NCBI RefSeq assembly: GCF_040954835.1
Contig: NC_090697.1
Location: 8,320,501-8,384,500 of the forward strand
Source of the DNA: Lepisosteus oculatus
Taxonomy: Eukaryota > Chordata > Actinopteri > Semionotiformes > Lepisosteidae
Direction: 5' to 3'
Length of the DNA: 64,000 bases
Shown here: one piece after another, positions 25,001 to 58,140 of the stretch
Layout: every line of letters begins with the position of its first letter
Numbering within the stretch: position 1 is the first letter of the stretch
Translations under genes and position numbers: made by a program
Notes under the pieces: model-generated
Databases searched by the model: none
Told to the model about the DNA's origin: nothing
What the model saw: only the letters and a program-made list of their open reading frames with translations

Positions 25001-28000
25001 AGCAGATAGTGCCCTAGGAATTTAAGTTTGTACAGTACGTATTTCAAGAAAAAGAAAAAAAATATTTTTAATCAGTACATAAGGATGAAGGGAGAAAATA
25101 CAATTTGTCAATAGGAAGCTATATTGCTTTTAGCTCCCTAAAATTTACCTTTGGTCTATCTGTCCAGATATATAATATAAAACCCTCCATAAATGTTAAT
25201 ATTCCCTTATTATTATATTACCATAATAGTAAGGTATTCACCCCCATTTAATTCAATAGAAAAGTAAAAAGCAAGTTTTAATCATCTGGAATCCTGGTAC
25301 AATAGACCTGTGTCGTGATTAAAATTGTATTTGTCTGTTTATTCCTCTTACTTAGATTTCTGCACAGTTGTAGTGCATTGCTTGTTCTTTAACAAGTTTA
25401 CATCCTGTATATCACATAGTCATTATAGAGAAAAAAATGAAAGGTGGAGGAAGAGCATTGTGGTTCCTCTTATTTCCAAAACAATGTCAAACATTCAGAA
25501 ACTGTCAAGTATGGACAATTTATGAAATTGTATGAGCCGTGTCTTCTTAATGGAAAATCATGACCTCAAATGGTATTTTAGTGGAAGTTGAACTTCTTGA
25601 AGTTGTAAAAAAAGAAATCCCATTATGCTGGATCATTGCAGTCCAATACCTTTTTCTTACTTATTACTTCAGAAAATGAAAAACCTTTCGTCTTACCAGG
25701 ATGATGTTTAAAAATGATTCATGCTGTCGAACATTATATAAGGCCTGTTTCAAGACATCTGGCTGGACACTATGACTGCTCCCTGCGCCCTCTGTGTGGT
25801 CCAGCTGCTCCAGTATGGCCGTGTACTGATACGCCAGATTCTGCGTCACCTTTAGCTCTGACTCAATGTGCTTGCTGGTGGCCGGAATGGCCTCATTTAG
25901 GATTGCAGGCACTAAACATTAACAAGAAAAGTCATAAGCATGAGGAAGGCCTTTTGAGTATTTGCAGTAATTTTAAAAAGTACACTTTACAATTTTACGT
26001 ATTTGAAACAAGATTCAAAAGAGTACACTTTGTAATATGCTTTAAAGTATGGAAAAAATGCCCGATCCCGCGCACTAACCACAGTTCTTTTAAGAGCATT
26101 TCTGGCCTTACTGACGAAACGGGAGCCTGATTTTCCTTGTTAAAAGGAGAAATCTGTTGGTGATGAGTAGAACTCACTGTCCTCAATGCCTTCCCCTCCC
26201 TTCCCGCTGTCCCTGTTGAAGAGGCGGATGCCTGTGACAATCATGGTGAGCTCACTCAGCTGCTGTTCTTTATCCCGCTTGATGAGGGCCAGGAAAGAGC
26301 CCAGCTCAGACTGAGGGAACACACTCTGCAGGGCAGCTGCAAAAGACATCACTATTAGGTCATGCTCACTGCTCAAAAAGACACAAACAGAAACTGGTAG
26401 GAGCTGTACAGGCACGAGCCTATTATTTCAACATGAGAATTCGTTGAAATAATACAGCTGGCACTTTTCTTTCTGAATTTACTAAAAATACAAGGCACAT
26501 TATTCTATTCTATTCCTTTTCCCAAATCAACTTTTAACCCATGGTATTTAAATGAAAATATAAAACTAAACAAATACAAAGAAATAATATTTAGAAAAAA
26601 GATTATTATACTTTCTGTTACCTGACTGCACAACATTTGCATTTTCCATCTTCATTTTGAGTTGTTTTTTCCACACATTCTAACTTTTCAACTGCACTGT
26701 AAAGCATGCACCTGTGGCCTATAATGTACCACCAAGAGTTTAGTGATTAATATTTTATTTTAAAATGTAGGACATTAATGAGGTTGCATCATGCAAATAG
26801 AACATATTCATGACTTTTGGCTAAATTTCTGGTTCCTTGGCAAAGAAGTCCAAAAGTCGCCCTAAGTTTCAGGTAACAAGCCTCAGCACCCCAGACCCAT
26901 GAATTAGGCCCGGTGGACCGTGTGCTTCCTTCTCCAGGTCCTGGGTGCCCACCTGTGGCCTCCCGCACGGTGTTGATGTCGGTGGGAGAGCCCAGGCCCG
27001 AGCGCAGCAGGACGTAGCTGACGATCTTGCGGTAGAGGCTCTCCAGCTCCTCGCGGCTCCGGGCGCGGCTGTCTGTGATCTCTCGGCTCGCCGGCGCCAG
27101 CCTGGACTGCAGCACGCGCTGGTTCTCCTCCAGGAACTCACCTGGCCGGCCAGGGAGGGGAACGCAAAAAAAACATACAAATAGGCCTGAGGAGCTAAAA
27201 AGAGGAACGTTTTCATTTAAAAAATCTTCCTGCTGATATATTACTATTTTCTCAAATCTTTGGACTTGGATACAGGTAACAGTTTTTAGTACATGAAAGA
27301 AACTGAAACAGATACTATGTGTAATTCTACCGATGGAAAAACAAAACATGTTGAGGGTATGCTGTTGTATGTAAATCTAAACAAATAAAATAGCATTTTC
27401 ATTTTTCATAATTTAATTGATCACATTCATTTCTCACATGAAAATACTTACGTCGGGTTGTGTAATTCATGTCAAAATAAACCTGCATTTTGACTGTATC
27501 AAGAGATGGGCTTTTTTGATCCAAAAGTCTATCCACGCAAAGCTGTAAAGGTTTGTAAAAAACAACAAAGTAAAAACAGGCAATATTAAATGTATAGTTT
27601 ATATCAGATTTTTTTCAAGAACAACAATAGTGCAATAATGTAGGAATGAATCTTCAAAACTATTTTTTGACTGGCCTTTAGATGGAGCTGCAGAATCATA
27701 AAACACATCTGTGTGTTTACTATGCTGTAACTCATCTTTCAACTGACATAGATGAGTTGCCAGCTATTTCATCATAACCCTGATCAAAGCAGTTTTGAAT
27801 ACGGTTGATTAAGTATATTTTATCGAGATGATTTGAAGATAGAATCCTCCTTTACTAAGAAAAGCTGAGTTGCAAAAATGTTAAAATTACCTTGATTAAT
27901 TTCTGTACATCTTGTTTTGTAAGAGTTCGATCAACGTTAAATTCATTCCTTGGATCCAAAACAACCGCTTTTACCTGTGCAATAGAATGCAAACTTTAAA

Positions 28001-30401
28001 AGAATAATAAACACTTCAGGAGATGTAGCAACAATGTCAATAAATAAATAAACACAAATTTGCCTAACTCTTAATATATCCATCTATTTTCTAAACTGCT
28101 TTATACAGTACAGAAGGCGAGTCAGAGCCGATCCGAGCAAACAGTGGAAGTAAAGCAGGATACACCTGGATGGGCAGACACACAGACACAAACACACACA
28201 ATCACACCAGGAGCAATTTACAGAAGCCACTGAACCTGCCAGTACAGTATGTCTTCTGACTTTGGGAGGAAACCAGAGCACAGGATAAAAACACAAATAG
28301 GCAGACAGGGAGAGAGGAACAGACTGAAAAGAAATAGCTGGAAAGAGGAGAAGTGTTTGAAAGGACTTTGTTTGAATCAACCCTAAAGACCAGATTCTAG
28401 CTAAATATCTGAACCTTGTTAAAGAGAGCTTGCAATTCCATTCTTAAGGGAACTCTTATTGATAGAGATGGAATAGGGAGTTATATGGACTTATAGAATA
28501 GGTAGGTTACCATTCACTTTGGATCATCCAGATTTATAGGAGGGCTCCATTTTGTATTCTGTTTTATTTAGGTTTAACTTTCTTTTTGGCCTGTAACCCA
28601 TTATAGGACTTCTGAGTACTTGATTAGCATTCTGGGTGATCAGGATGTAGACACCTTGTTTGTAAACAGAATAAGTTGTACGTTGTGCTGTGTGTTGTTT
28701 AGTTTGTGTTATTTTCATTGTTAATAAATATTTGTTAATCCCAGATTGCCTCTGATGAATTACTCTTTCATCACTCTTTCATCAGAGCTGAACCCAAGAA
28801 CAAAGAACTCAAGTACATCTAACTATACCAACCACTTGGGTAAGTTCTAACATCTTTATAATTTGGGGTTCATAATTATTTATTTTAATTATTGTTTACC
28901 CCCCTCTATTTTGCACTTTTAACTTGTAACTGCCTATTAGTAATAATAATGTGGCAATCCCTATGTTTCTCAGTTCTAACTAGGATACGCAACCCAGCCT
29001 AAAAGCTGAACAGTTCCATTTTTTTCCTTTATGTCATCGTGAGCTTCACCTTTCTGTGCTAATTGCAGTTCTGGTGAGACAAAAACTGTATTTGTACTTT
29101 ATCCAACCACATCATGTGGTCCCATTTCACTTGGGAGTTACCTAGTTTCTGTTTGGCCATTTTGAGTCTTTCTATGTTGTCCTGGAGCTCTGCCACATAC
29201 TGTACCACAGATTCATGAGCAGACCCTTAAATGGCAGACTTCAAAATATTGTCTTGATGACGCCTGGGCGTTTTGATGATTCCCAGTTGTTGTGTCTGAA
29301 TGTAAGTTATTCTCCCAAAACACTTTTCTGACCACAGACATAGGCAGAAGCTTTGTTCTCTTCCTGGTAGGGCAGCAACCATCACATAAGCCACAAATAT
29401 CATGTTATTTTTAGACCTGTTGATGCAAATCTTTTACCTTTGCTCTTTTGACAATATTCTGGCTTTGCTAATGGCAATCTGATAATCAGTCTTTTACATC
29501 TGTGTCCTCCACACTTTTAATACGCAGGGGCAAACAGACTGACGTCAAGACGTTTCAAGAAGTGTCTAGAAACATTTGAGCTTTGTGAGAATACCAGATG
29601 ACTGAAAACAAGAGAGAACTGAATATGCAGCAATTATTTTGTATACCTTTATGGGGTATAAATAAATTTGGATATTGTGCATTTAGAAGTGTTATTATCT
29701 TTCCAGTGTTGCTACTGATGCATCTAGTACCACTTTTCACAATTATATCACATTCTAATTCAGAATTTGTGATCAAACATGATGTATACTGAAAGGTTTG
29801 AGCAGTCCAGGCCAAACACCTAACCATGAACTCGCGGAACACTAGCACACTAACAAGCACGAGAAAAATACACTAACAGGGAGCACAAGGAAAGGAAAAA
29901 CAAGGAAGTGTTTCTGAGAGGTAGCAGACAGGACATGCTTGACTAGTTAAGCTGAGAAGCTGCGTCAGCACGCGTAGGCTGCAAAGGAACAAGTAAAGGT
30001 TTATTCCGTGCTGATAAGAGAAGAAAAAACACAATGTTTCGGCCGTGGAGCCTTTTTCGGGTGTCATAACTTGATATACTGTTACACATGTTCGTTTTTG
30101 TTTTTAATACCAAAAAACGCATACCAGTATAATTCCCGTATAAATAAAATCAATTTTAGTTGTTAAAGGTTGAGCATCCTGGACTTTTTCCAGAGCCCTG
30201 CTCATGTTTATGAAAGAGAATAAATGGCTTTTTACCCTGTACTGCTCCTATTGATTTCCAGTTCCGCCAGATTTGTCCATGCACAATTCTTACCATAAAA
30301 GCCACCAGTGTTTCGGACACGGCCTGTCCTTTGCCAGCACATTCTTGAGCAATTTCACGAATAATGTTTTTGATGACACTCTCAGCCTGTGCGCGTGACA
30401 T
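19074..30401 (-). CDS. CFAP206: Cilia and flagella associated protein 206, complete (12 coding exons)
   Basis: CFAP206 is an axonemal protein needed for radial spoke assembly in motile cilia and sperm flagella. Coding exons (minus): 30294-30401, 27891-27974, 27452-27542, 26953-27141, 26178-26336, 25697-25911, 24531-24644, 23779-23977, 21272-21412, 19985-20178, 19461-19604 and 19074-19301. The total is 1866 nt, or 621 residues, against 622 in human. Recognised blocks: QAESVIKNIIREIAQEC at the start, DTVKMQVYFDMNYT, YVLLRSGLGSPTDINTVRE, ELTMIVTGIRLFNRDSGKGG, YQYTAILEQLD, DWLFPETTANFDKLPLQYRG, KHRDKYYIFSS, SESGTQTDTHF, SYEWNEWELRRKAIKL and PRVYLAGLRGG. All splice phases agree. An X-box precedes a likely non-coding first exon near 31.6 kb. 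The gene is next to SLC35A1, as in human. Confidence 0.96.
20440..20580 (-). repeat. Interspersed repeat fragment
   Basis: The plus strand has ACCACCAAATGGGCTAGATG and then a CCTCCTCTCATT block, matching the fragment at 9930-10110 in the same orientation. It is intronic in CFAP206. Confidence 0.5.
21732..23688. mobile_element. DNA transposon remnant with terminal inverted repeats
   Basis: The left end reads AAGTGCCTTGCAAAAGTATT. The right end, AATACTTTTGCAGGGCACTG, is its near-perfect reverse complement. Inside, the minus strand at about 22800-23010 reads CTIPTVKGGGSNMLWGRLSS, then AGTGRLLRIE, a piece of a Tc1/mariner-type DDE transposase, without a full-length ORF. A repeat fragment (22080-22270) is nested within it. 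I could not identify a clear target-site duplication. The element sits in the CFAP206 intron between coding exons 8 and 9. Confidence 0.7.
22080..22270 (+). repeat. Interspersed repeat nested in the DNA transposon
   Basis: It carries CAGGATCTCATCCAGTTGTT and TAGGCTTCAACCACGTGACT, blocks shared in inverse orientation with 9930-10110 and resembling the start of the segment at 1830-2170. It was probably inserted into the transposon after that element arrived. Confidence 0.5.
24820..25010. repeat. Interspersed repeat, family B copy 1
   Basis: The segment contains GGGCACACATGG, CCAGGGCCAGTTTTCCCAGA, CCAGTATGTTTTGGGAGC and GAAGGAAACCCACAC. The same ordered blocks occur at 28110-28310 and 53440-53650. 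This arrangement is common across fish genomes; I do not assign it to a class. Confidence 0.6.
28110..28310. repeat. Interspersed repeat, family B copy 2
   Basis: The same order of blocks as at 24820-25010: CACACAATCACACCAGGAGC, CCAGTACAGTATGTCTTC and TTGGGAGGAAACCAGAGCAC. Intronic in CFAP206. Confidence 0.55.
29970..30065 (-). repeat. Single-arm copy of the 17570-17735 element
   Basis: The reverse complement reads AAGGCTCCACGGCCGAAACA and ends with ATAAACCTTTACTTGTTCCT, matching the right arm of the inverted repeat at 17570-17735. It lies in the first coding intron of CFAP206. Confidence 0.75.
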
Positions 30402-31631
30402 CTTCAAGAGCTACCGCAAGGAAAAAAAAAAAGTTTACAACTATTTTCGCTTTGATTCAACAAAACAAGTTCCATTGCATTTGAACAGATTCGCCTTGCG
30501 GCTTTGGTATTATTGCAATAATTATTTTTACTCTTTTTCCCGTACTACTGTATATCTGAATGATGTATTTTCGGAATTTATGCATTTATACAGTATTTAT
30601 CCATGAATACTTGGTTAATTGCACTGGGTAAAGGCATCTGCGAAGAATATAACATGGGAATGACCATCTTTGTGAACATTATGGCCGTATTCCCACAACA
30701 ATATACAATAATACGTCAGGACCAGGAAACAGCTACAGACATTAAGCAATTTTTTTCATTAGTGCTGAATAAAACTCTACATTTCCCCACTTAGGCTGAT
30801 TCTTCTGCTAAATGTGGCTTCTCGACTCGAGACGAGGTTCGTTTGATGTGTTTTGAAGCCAATTCAAGGTTGTGCGCGACTCATCACCTAGTGAGGATAA
30901 AAAAACTAGTTTTAGGTACCGGTCTGGACATCTTATTCCTTCTTCACGGAAATGAACATTTATATTCATAGATGTCATAAACTGTATTTGTGTTTAATGC
31001 ATCAAACATCACCTGTTTAGCACATATATATTGGGAGTCTCCTGTTAAACGCAATCGGGAACCATGAGCAGGTGGCCAAGCCGGCTCTTGTGATTAACGT
31101 ACATGTTCGAGAATAAGGTCGAGTGTTTGTCTCTAAAGCGCGTAAAGAAACACAAACCATATGTTACATATCGCCAATATAAACAGAGCTACGACGTTTC
31201 TTTTTATTGATGACATTAATTTATGTTTTTAAGTTAAAAAAATAAAGCCTACATTTCGACACGACTCATCGAGTCCAAAGTGCCAAGTGTCCTGGCATGC
31301 AAGAGATCAGCACTTTTGAGTATTTGGTGTGCATTGTTTGATTGCAATAGAAAAACTGGAAACAGACCAAATGACTGTAACCTCCCGGCCGCCACGATTT
31401 ATCCCACACTTTACAAAAAAGGTTACAGTCACTTGAAAATCCCTCGTTAAAACTAAAGCAAAATAACATTATAACAGCCCCATGGGTCGGTATAGCAATG
31501 TGAAACATGTATGATATGGAAAAAAAACTGCAGACGAACATTTCTAAAGCGGAAAACAAACTTTAACGCCGGTTCGCCCTACCTGGTCTCTGCAGCAGGT
31601 CCCCTGTTTACTGGACGGTTGCTATGGCTAC
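30402..31631 (-). promoter_or_regulatory. CFAP206 5' region: leader intron, non-coding exon and promoter
   Basis: Upstream of the ATG the minus strand has a T-rich tract and CGGTAG acceptor about ten bases before the start. At about 31582 it has GAGACCAG followed by GTAGGG, a good donor. A non-coding first exon of roughly 30-40 bases starting close to the X-box at 31618-31631 is therefore likely. Exon borders are inferred from splice signals alone. Confidence 0.55.
31618..31631 (-). promoter_or_regulatory. RFX X-box motif
   Basis: The minus strand reads GTAGCCATAGCAAC, a full match to the X-box consensus GTNRCC-N(0-3)-RGYAAC. RFX factors with FOXJ1 use such sites to drive ciliary genes. Its place directly upstream of CFAP206 fits that role. 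Confidence 0.75.
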
Positions 31632-32294
31632 CTAGCAAGAAGTTTTTTTTTGTCGACTCCGTTCTCATCCTTTAATGTAGAGCTTTACAACGATTATAGC
31701 AATAAAATACTCATTACAGATTTGTACTGCGTTGCGAGTTGAAAACCATTAGAAAATCTGGGAACTGAATGAATGAAACCCTACGTAAAAGCGTATATTC
31801 CGCTTGTAAACGTTGAACCTTACCGTGAAGCGACATATACCTGTAGCAGCAGCATGTTTGTACTATTCAACTGCACGCTACTTCAATATCTGCGAAGAGA
31901 CTATACAAATTTAGCGTATTTAGTCGGACTATCGGAAGTTATAAACCTCCCCCCACCCCAAATTATCCACTTCCCGAGTCCGTAGTAAGATGCTATCATT
32001 CTCGGAGAAGTGAAAGACCCCCTAGTAAAACAAACTGGTATACACGCAAATATGTACAGTAGATATAAAAGAAGGGTACCGCCTGTTTCTACACGACGGA
32101 TATCTTTCAAAACTTATTCATGGCAAATTAAACGGAGGAATTAGTCAACAAAATCTACTGTATATAACTATTTAAAAACATAACAGAAACTCTACCCGTC
32201 TTTTTCCAGAATGTCTTCGAGTACCAAGATTACAGAGATGTACTATTTTTGTACTACGTTTTAAATTGCAATAAAAAAAAAAAAAACAAGCGTA

Positions 32295-32724
32295 ATGTGC
32301 CAATCATTACTTTACCCTACTGGAAAATACATTAAACGCATTTAGCTGTCTCTGCCTTTGTTCCCGTTATTCTTGCTAAGTGTTTTTTTTTAAATCAATT
32401 TTATGAGAAAGTGAAAAAATAGAACTATTTACAGAATTTAATTCACTATTTGCAGATTTCTTTTATTCCAAATGATCCCCACTCTTCAAGTGCCATGTGA
32501 GCCACTTTGCACTTTTGAATGACATACCACTGAAGCACAGCTCTCACCTGGGTCACATGCATCAGTCTTCTGCACCAGCAGGTACCCGGCTATATAATAT
32601 ATAAGCAACCATGACTCGGGCTCCATAAGGAATCTGGGTTCATTTTAATGACTAAAAACACCTCTTGTAGGTGCACAATTTCTTTACTACATCTACCATA
32701 CTTTCACACAAAAGCTGTAGCACC
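32295..32724. repeat. Duplicated segment, copy A
   Basis: The segment shares long stretches with 35375-35796: CATACCACTGAAGCACAGCT, AGCAGGTACCCGGCTATATA and CCTCTTGTAGGTGCACAATT, in the same order and orientation. Both copies run into a 5S-derived SINE head. No coding is seen. Confidence 0.85.
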
Positions 32725-33260
32725 CTGAACACAACTGGCACCCCACTGAAGCGCAGCTTGTGTGAGCCTGGTCAGTACCTGGATGGGAGATCTCCTGGGA
32801 AAGCTAAGTTTGCCTCTGGAAGAGGTGTTAGTGGGACCAGTAGGGGGTGCTCACCCAGCAGTCTGTGTAGGTCCTAATGCCCCAGCAGAGATGGGGACAC
32901 TCCAGTGTAAAAAATAAAAGCATTATCCTTCAGACGAGACATAAAACTGAGGTCTTGACTCATTAAAAATCCCAGTTTTTCTCAAAAAAAAGAGTAGGGT
33001 GATACCCTGCTGTCCCAGCCAAATTTCCCATTTGCCTTTACTGATAATGGCCTCCTAATAATCCCCATCTGTGAATTGGCTTCATCACGGTTCTCCTCCC
33101 CACTGAGAGCTGGTGTGTGGGGAGTGCACTGGAGCACTGCCTGCTGTCGCACCATCCAGGTGGGCCTGCACATTGGTGGTGATGGAGGGGAGGCCCCATT
33201 ATCTGTAAAGTTATTTGAGTGGAGTGTCCAGAAAAGCACCATGAGTGCAATAGTATTATA
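32725..33260 (+). repeat. 5S-derived SINE, plus orientation
   Basis: It starts at the 5S-like head (CCACTGAAGCGCAGCTTGTG, TACCTGGATGGGAGATCTCC), has the shared body, and ends near AGTGTCCAGAAAAGCACCAT. It abuts duplicated segment A. Confidence 0.85.
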
Positions 33261-35043
33261 TAAAATAGGATACATTTATGTGCACCAATCAGTGCTTAAA
33301 GATTGCTATACTCTACTGGGTAATGATAGATCCTTCTGAAGAAAATTCTGAAGAAAATAAATATTTATTATAAAAATACAGATATTATACATTCGCACAG
33401 TATATTTGTTTTGTACAAACGATAGTGGAGGTCTGGTAACCTGAGGAAATGCATTGATATTTTAAAAATCTGGACTCCTGGATGAATCAATTTAAGGCTA
33501 CCACAGACGTTTACCCATTGCCAAGGAAATATATTTTTGGAAAAGCTTACGGATACACTTTAGCTATAGATGCCCTTAAGTGTTACTTTACTTTTTCTAA
33601 ATTATGGGAAACAATATAATATTAAGAAGTCATGATAGCCATTCTAAATTAAAGCATTTATGTAACATTTTTCCTTTTGTGCCTGGTTTAAAACCTCAAC
33701 AGCATAGACCTCAGATTCTAAGGACAGGTCTGAACAGTGCTAATGTCTGGTCACCTTTCACAACCATTTGGTCAACATTCAAAGATTCAGGTAGTAAAAC
33801 ATCCTCAATCTGAACATCGGTGGTCAACTGTACCTCAATAAGAAAATGGTGCATTTAGGCTGAAGAAAGTATAAACTCAAAGTGCTTTAAAAACCAGAAA
33901 ATGTCAAAGACCGAAATCTACTTGTCCAAATTGCATACAAAAATCTTAATTCCGTGGAGAATGACCATAAAGCACTACTTAAGCCGTTTAGGGAAGATGT
34001 TTAGATTCAATTACTAACGATGCCTAGGCAGATCCTTTTTCAATAGGAAATACCTTACCATAAGGCAATTTAATAAATGCCATTTCCTGCAATACAAATG
34101 ATAAAGTTGTTAGCATTAAAGGAAAATGTACATTCCTGTCCTGTGTGTCGGATCACTTGCCCAGAATTAGCTAAGGACCCATCTGTCTTTCAAGCAGCAA
34201 GTAAACATTGAGAAGACAACACAAAAAAACATTTAAAAATGAATTAAGAGAAAAATAACATTTCCAAATGGCTTGGTGCACTAAAAGACAGTCTTACGTC
34301 CTTAACACATAAGTGGACAACAGATATTTAACATATAGAAATGAAAAAAAACAGTGACGTTAATAAAGGCATCAGATCCATTCCCCCATTACATTTATTC
34401 ATTTGGGCCCAGTCTGTTCAGACTAAGGTTATGTTTAAAGATTAAACCACTGTAATTAAAACTACTGGGGCAATGACCAGACATACCAGGAGTTTCAGAG
34501 ATCAGCTTTTCATGCCAAGTTCAAGCTTTATTTGTACTTGGTTTAACTGCAAAGACTTAAAAACAGCCTTCTTCAAAATAACAGTAACATTGCTTATGTC
34601 CTGTCTAGTCCAAGAGAAACTAGCCTGTGATGCTGGTGGCAAAATTAGCTCTCAACGAATCTATCAAGTAACTAGACAGTTTCAATGAACAAGCCTTTTC
34701 ACAGTATCAAGTGCACCTTCCATTTTATTGCAATTAATCTTCTTAAAATAATTAGCAGCATGTTTAAATAACTTGTTAAACGGGTGCTGAACCCCTCTAG
34801 TTTATAGCCCTTGTCAAAGAACCTTCCACCACTTTGAGCTTGTTCACCAAAAAAATCACATGGAACATTTTTGCAAAGTTAAAACCCGATAAACAGGACA
34901 AAACCTGCTCTACCAGCAGAACAAGCAAATCCCTGAACACTTTTCGGTAGGACATTTAAAATAAGAAAAATATGGCACTATTAAAATCTCTGTATAATAC
35001 AAAATTGCACTTGAAGAAGATGAGAGGCCCACTTGGGTGAGGC
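33261..35043. other. Intergenic region and probable 3' UTR of the actin fusion gene
   Basis: I see no coding exon. The last few hundred bases before 35044 are probably 3' UTR of the minus-strand gene, since AATAAA hexamers lie on the minus strand at 34725-34730 and 34527-34532. Confidence 0.5.
34725..34730 (-). promoter_or_regulatory. Candidate polyadenylation signal for the actin fusion gene
   Basis: The minus strand reads TTGCAATAAAATGG about 315 bases after the stop codon. A second AATAAA lies at 34527-34532. Which is used cannot be told from sequence. Confidence 0.4.
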
Positions 35044-55577
<20,534 letters not shown>

Positions 55578-55800
55578 TGTGTGAATTCTCCAATACACGC
55601 ACAAGGTAACCCGGTTTCCATAGTTTGAGGCTACACGATCCCTCTATATTGAACACGGACGAAGAAACTATCGGCTCGTCCTCTCCGACGTGCAGGTTTT
55701 GGAAATAAAATGGTTTTCAAAGCAACCCTAAGGGAAGATAATTAGGATGCGTCGCCCTCGAGTTTCCGCCATATTGCGCGCAGTCCGGTGAGGATCAGGC
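55578..55800 (-). promoter_or_regulatory. Probable promoter and 5' UTR of the actin fusion gene
   Basis: The region just upstream of the MSSNAT start is rich in CG for this window and contains a YY1-like element, AATATGGCGG on the minus strand at 55767-55776, of a kind often found at transcription starts. No TATA box is evident. The ATG from this motif opens only a short frame, so it is taken as promoter or leader. Confidence 0.5.
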
Positions 55801-56980
55801 AGCTGAAGGATTACCTACAGCCCGTGGGGAGATCCAATTTATAACTTAGCAGGGGCCCAGGACTGACCAAAGCGGTGTCAAGGGGGGCGTAGTACTTCAC
55901 GAAGCGCAAGAGAGGGAAAGAAACTCTTGTATGTTTTTTTGTTATTCGTGGCAGGTATGTGTTAATACCGTCATTCATTTGTTTTACGCGCCTGCTCGCT
56001 TAATATCTGAGCAGAACCCACACCGTTCGCAGTTCAAAACGGACTGGTCTTGAAAAGGTTAATCAGTTGTGAAGTGAAGATCACCTAGCTGGCGAAGCGA
56101 TGTTTGCATCCTTAACCACTACCACAAAGATGATTACTGCGTTGTACTATAAATGTCACCTCAAAGACTGCGGAGAAAGTTCCTTTTTACTGCTATTCTA
56201 ATAAAAACCAAACACAAACTGCAACAGAGACGTAAATTACGCTTTACAAGAAATGAATGCTACAAGGCACTGATTTGCAAATGTAATGAACTGCACGGTC
56301 AGGGAGTCGTTAAAGTAAAGGCACATTTGCCTCAGTAAAAATCTGTTGAGGTATACTGTACATACATTGTCTGTTAGTGCAAATGGCCTCTGTTGACATA
56401 GAGAGCCGTGGAGTTCCCAGCACTGGGCGGAAAAATATTTTGTTTCCAAGCATGGATTACCGATTGATGATAAAAAGTAAATAAAATATTCTGCACAGTT
56501 TTGTCATACCTCATGTTTCACTGTACTTGTGCCGGGACCAACGCATATTAACGATGTTTTTGAAGAAGTGAACTGAACGGAACTGCTGACGGTTAAAATA
56601 CTGGGTCTCAGGTTTGAATGTCACAACTTTTCTGGATGAGGATTATCTCCGAGGACAGTAATGTTCTTGTGTATAGATATATATATATCACAAAAACCTA
56701 TCCTATTTTTTAAAAAACACACAAAGAGGCTTATTTTATTATACCAGTCAAGGTGTATGTTTAATAGCATTTTAGGGTGCATTTATGTATAGTATAATCA
56801 GATACAAATGCACTAAAAAATTTGAGAACTATAGGACTGGGTGCAAGAAGGCCAAAAATCTCAAGAGTTTTCTAATTACACTGATTGACCATAACCTACA
56901 GTACCACCTGACAAAATGCACCTCATTCCAAAATGAAAAGCCTTGAGTAGTTTAGTCCAGTTTGAATGTGAACTTTTTAC

Positions 56981-57095
56981 CTGCGACCAGGCTTTTACGA
57001 CAGCTTCTTTACTCTTCTCAAACTTCTTCAAGTACTGCTGGTGTATCTTTCCACCAATCTCTGTAAGTAATGTGTCATACACCTTACAACGCAAG
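56981..57095 (-). pseudogene. Orphan coding-like exon, possible C6orf163 remnant
   Basis: A 115-base segment is framed by a strong acceptor (TGTCTTTTCCCAG) and donor (CAG followed by GTAAAAAG). It is open in one frame and encodes a charged helical peptide containing LLTEIGGKIHQQYLKKFEKS, then KEAVVKAWSQ. In human, C6orf163, a coiled-coil protein, lies between SMIM8 and CFAP206, and part of this peptide loosely recalls its Lys/Glu/Ala-rich helices. I found no partner exons. It may be a remnant, an unlinked exon of an unrecognised gene, or chance. Confidence 0.3.
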
Positions 57096-58140
57096 CTGGG
57101 AAAAGACACGTGACAAAATTCTAATTAAATTGTATTGCAGTATACTCTGAGTATGCTGTACCTATTATTTTGATGTGGGTATAACATTGTGTCCCAAGGG
57201 GTTTTGATTCTTCATACAACTTGCTGATGGAGATTATTATTAGCACCTCCTTTCTGCATAATTCTGTCTGACACACCTGTGGACTGCAGAGTCCTAAGGA
57301 AACAGGTTCCTGTATGTGACATGGCCTCCCTCCAGCTGGATTACTACAAATGCATTGGTAATCTGATACTAGTTTAACAAACTCATTTTTCATTTCCAGG
57401 CACAAATAATTGTTTTCTCCAAATGTTGTTTCAGTAGGAAGCAAAGCTGATTGATCATGAGTCGACTGATTGTGAGGTGCCATGTACTGTAGCAGGACAC
57501 CACAATAGCCCTGTGTCCACTCCTGTGTCCAATGAGTTCTGGAGTGAAGCTATTGTGATGCAGTAGAACCCCATTGTTTATGTTCTTCCCATGACAGAGA
57601 GCTGACAATAGAGTCAATCTTTCGGCAGAAGACTTAGAGGAGTATAAAAGTCCGGACCTCTAAATTCAAAGAAAGCTTCTAACTCACAGCCATAAGGTTC
57701 CTAAACTGCACTTCTTAAATCCTCACACCCCCACCGACACCCCCGTTTTTACACTGAACTCAAAATATTGCCACTACTTGAATTTTGCACACCACTGCTA
57801 TGGGAATACTTAAAATTACACCTACTGCCATGTTTCTGTCTCCAACTACTTGTAATGTCATTTGTCAGGAGAGGAAAACACACAAATAAGCATGTACTTG
57901 GGTATGTAAGACTATAAACCTGAACTTGTTGGGATATACAGTATGAATATTAACTAGCTGACCATTTCATAAAGTCAGTAAGTAGAATTGTCCAAAGGTT
58001 TCTAATTTTGCTTTGTTTAAATTAAATCAGAATAGCCGCCCTTACTACGCAAAAGTATAATTGTATTCCAGAAATAATATATACTGCTTGAAGTTTCTCA
58101 AGAATTTTACAGTTCAAAGGTTTTACAAAATATATTTCTA

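Noticed and set aside
26945-27184. Plus-strand frame in the GC-rich CFAP206 exon 4
   Set aside because: Antisense shadow of a clearly conserved CFAP206 exon.
55764-55779. ATG within the YY1-like motif as the fusion gene start
   Set aside because: The frame from this ATG closes within about 15 codons and offers no in-phase donor to the CRAL-TRIO exons; MSSNAT at 55577 does.
57121-57483. 120-codon minus-strand frame next to the orphan exon
   Set aside because: No recognisable domain, cysteine spacing without pattern, no splice signals, and AT-rich context; treated as chance.
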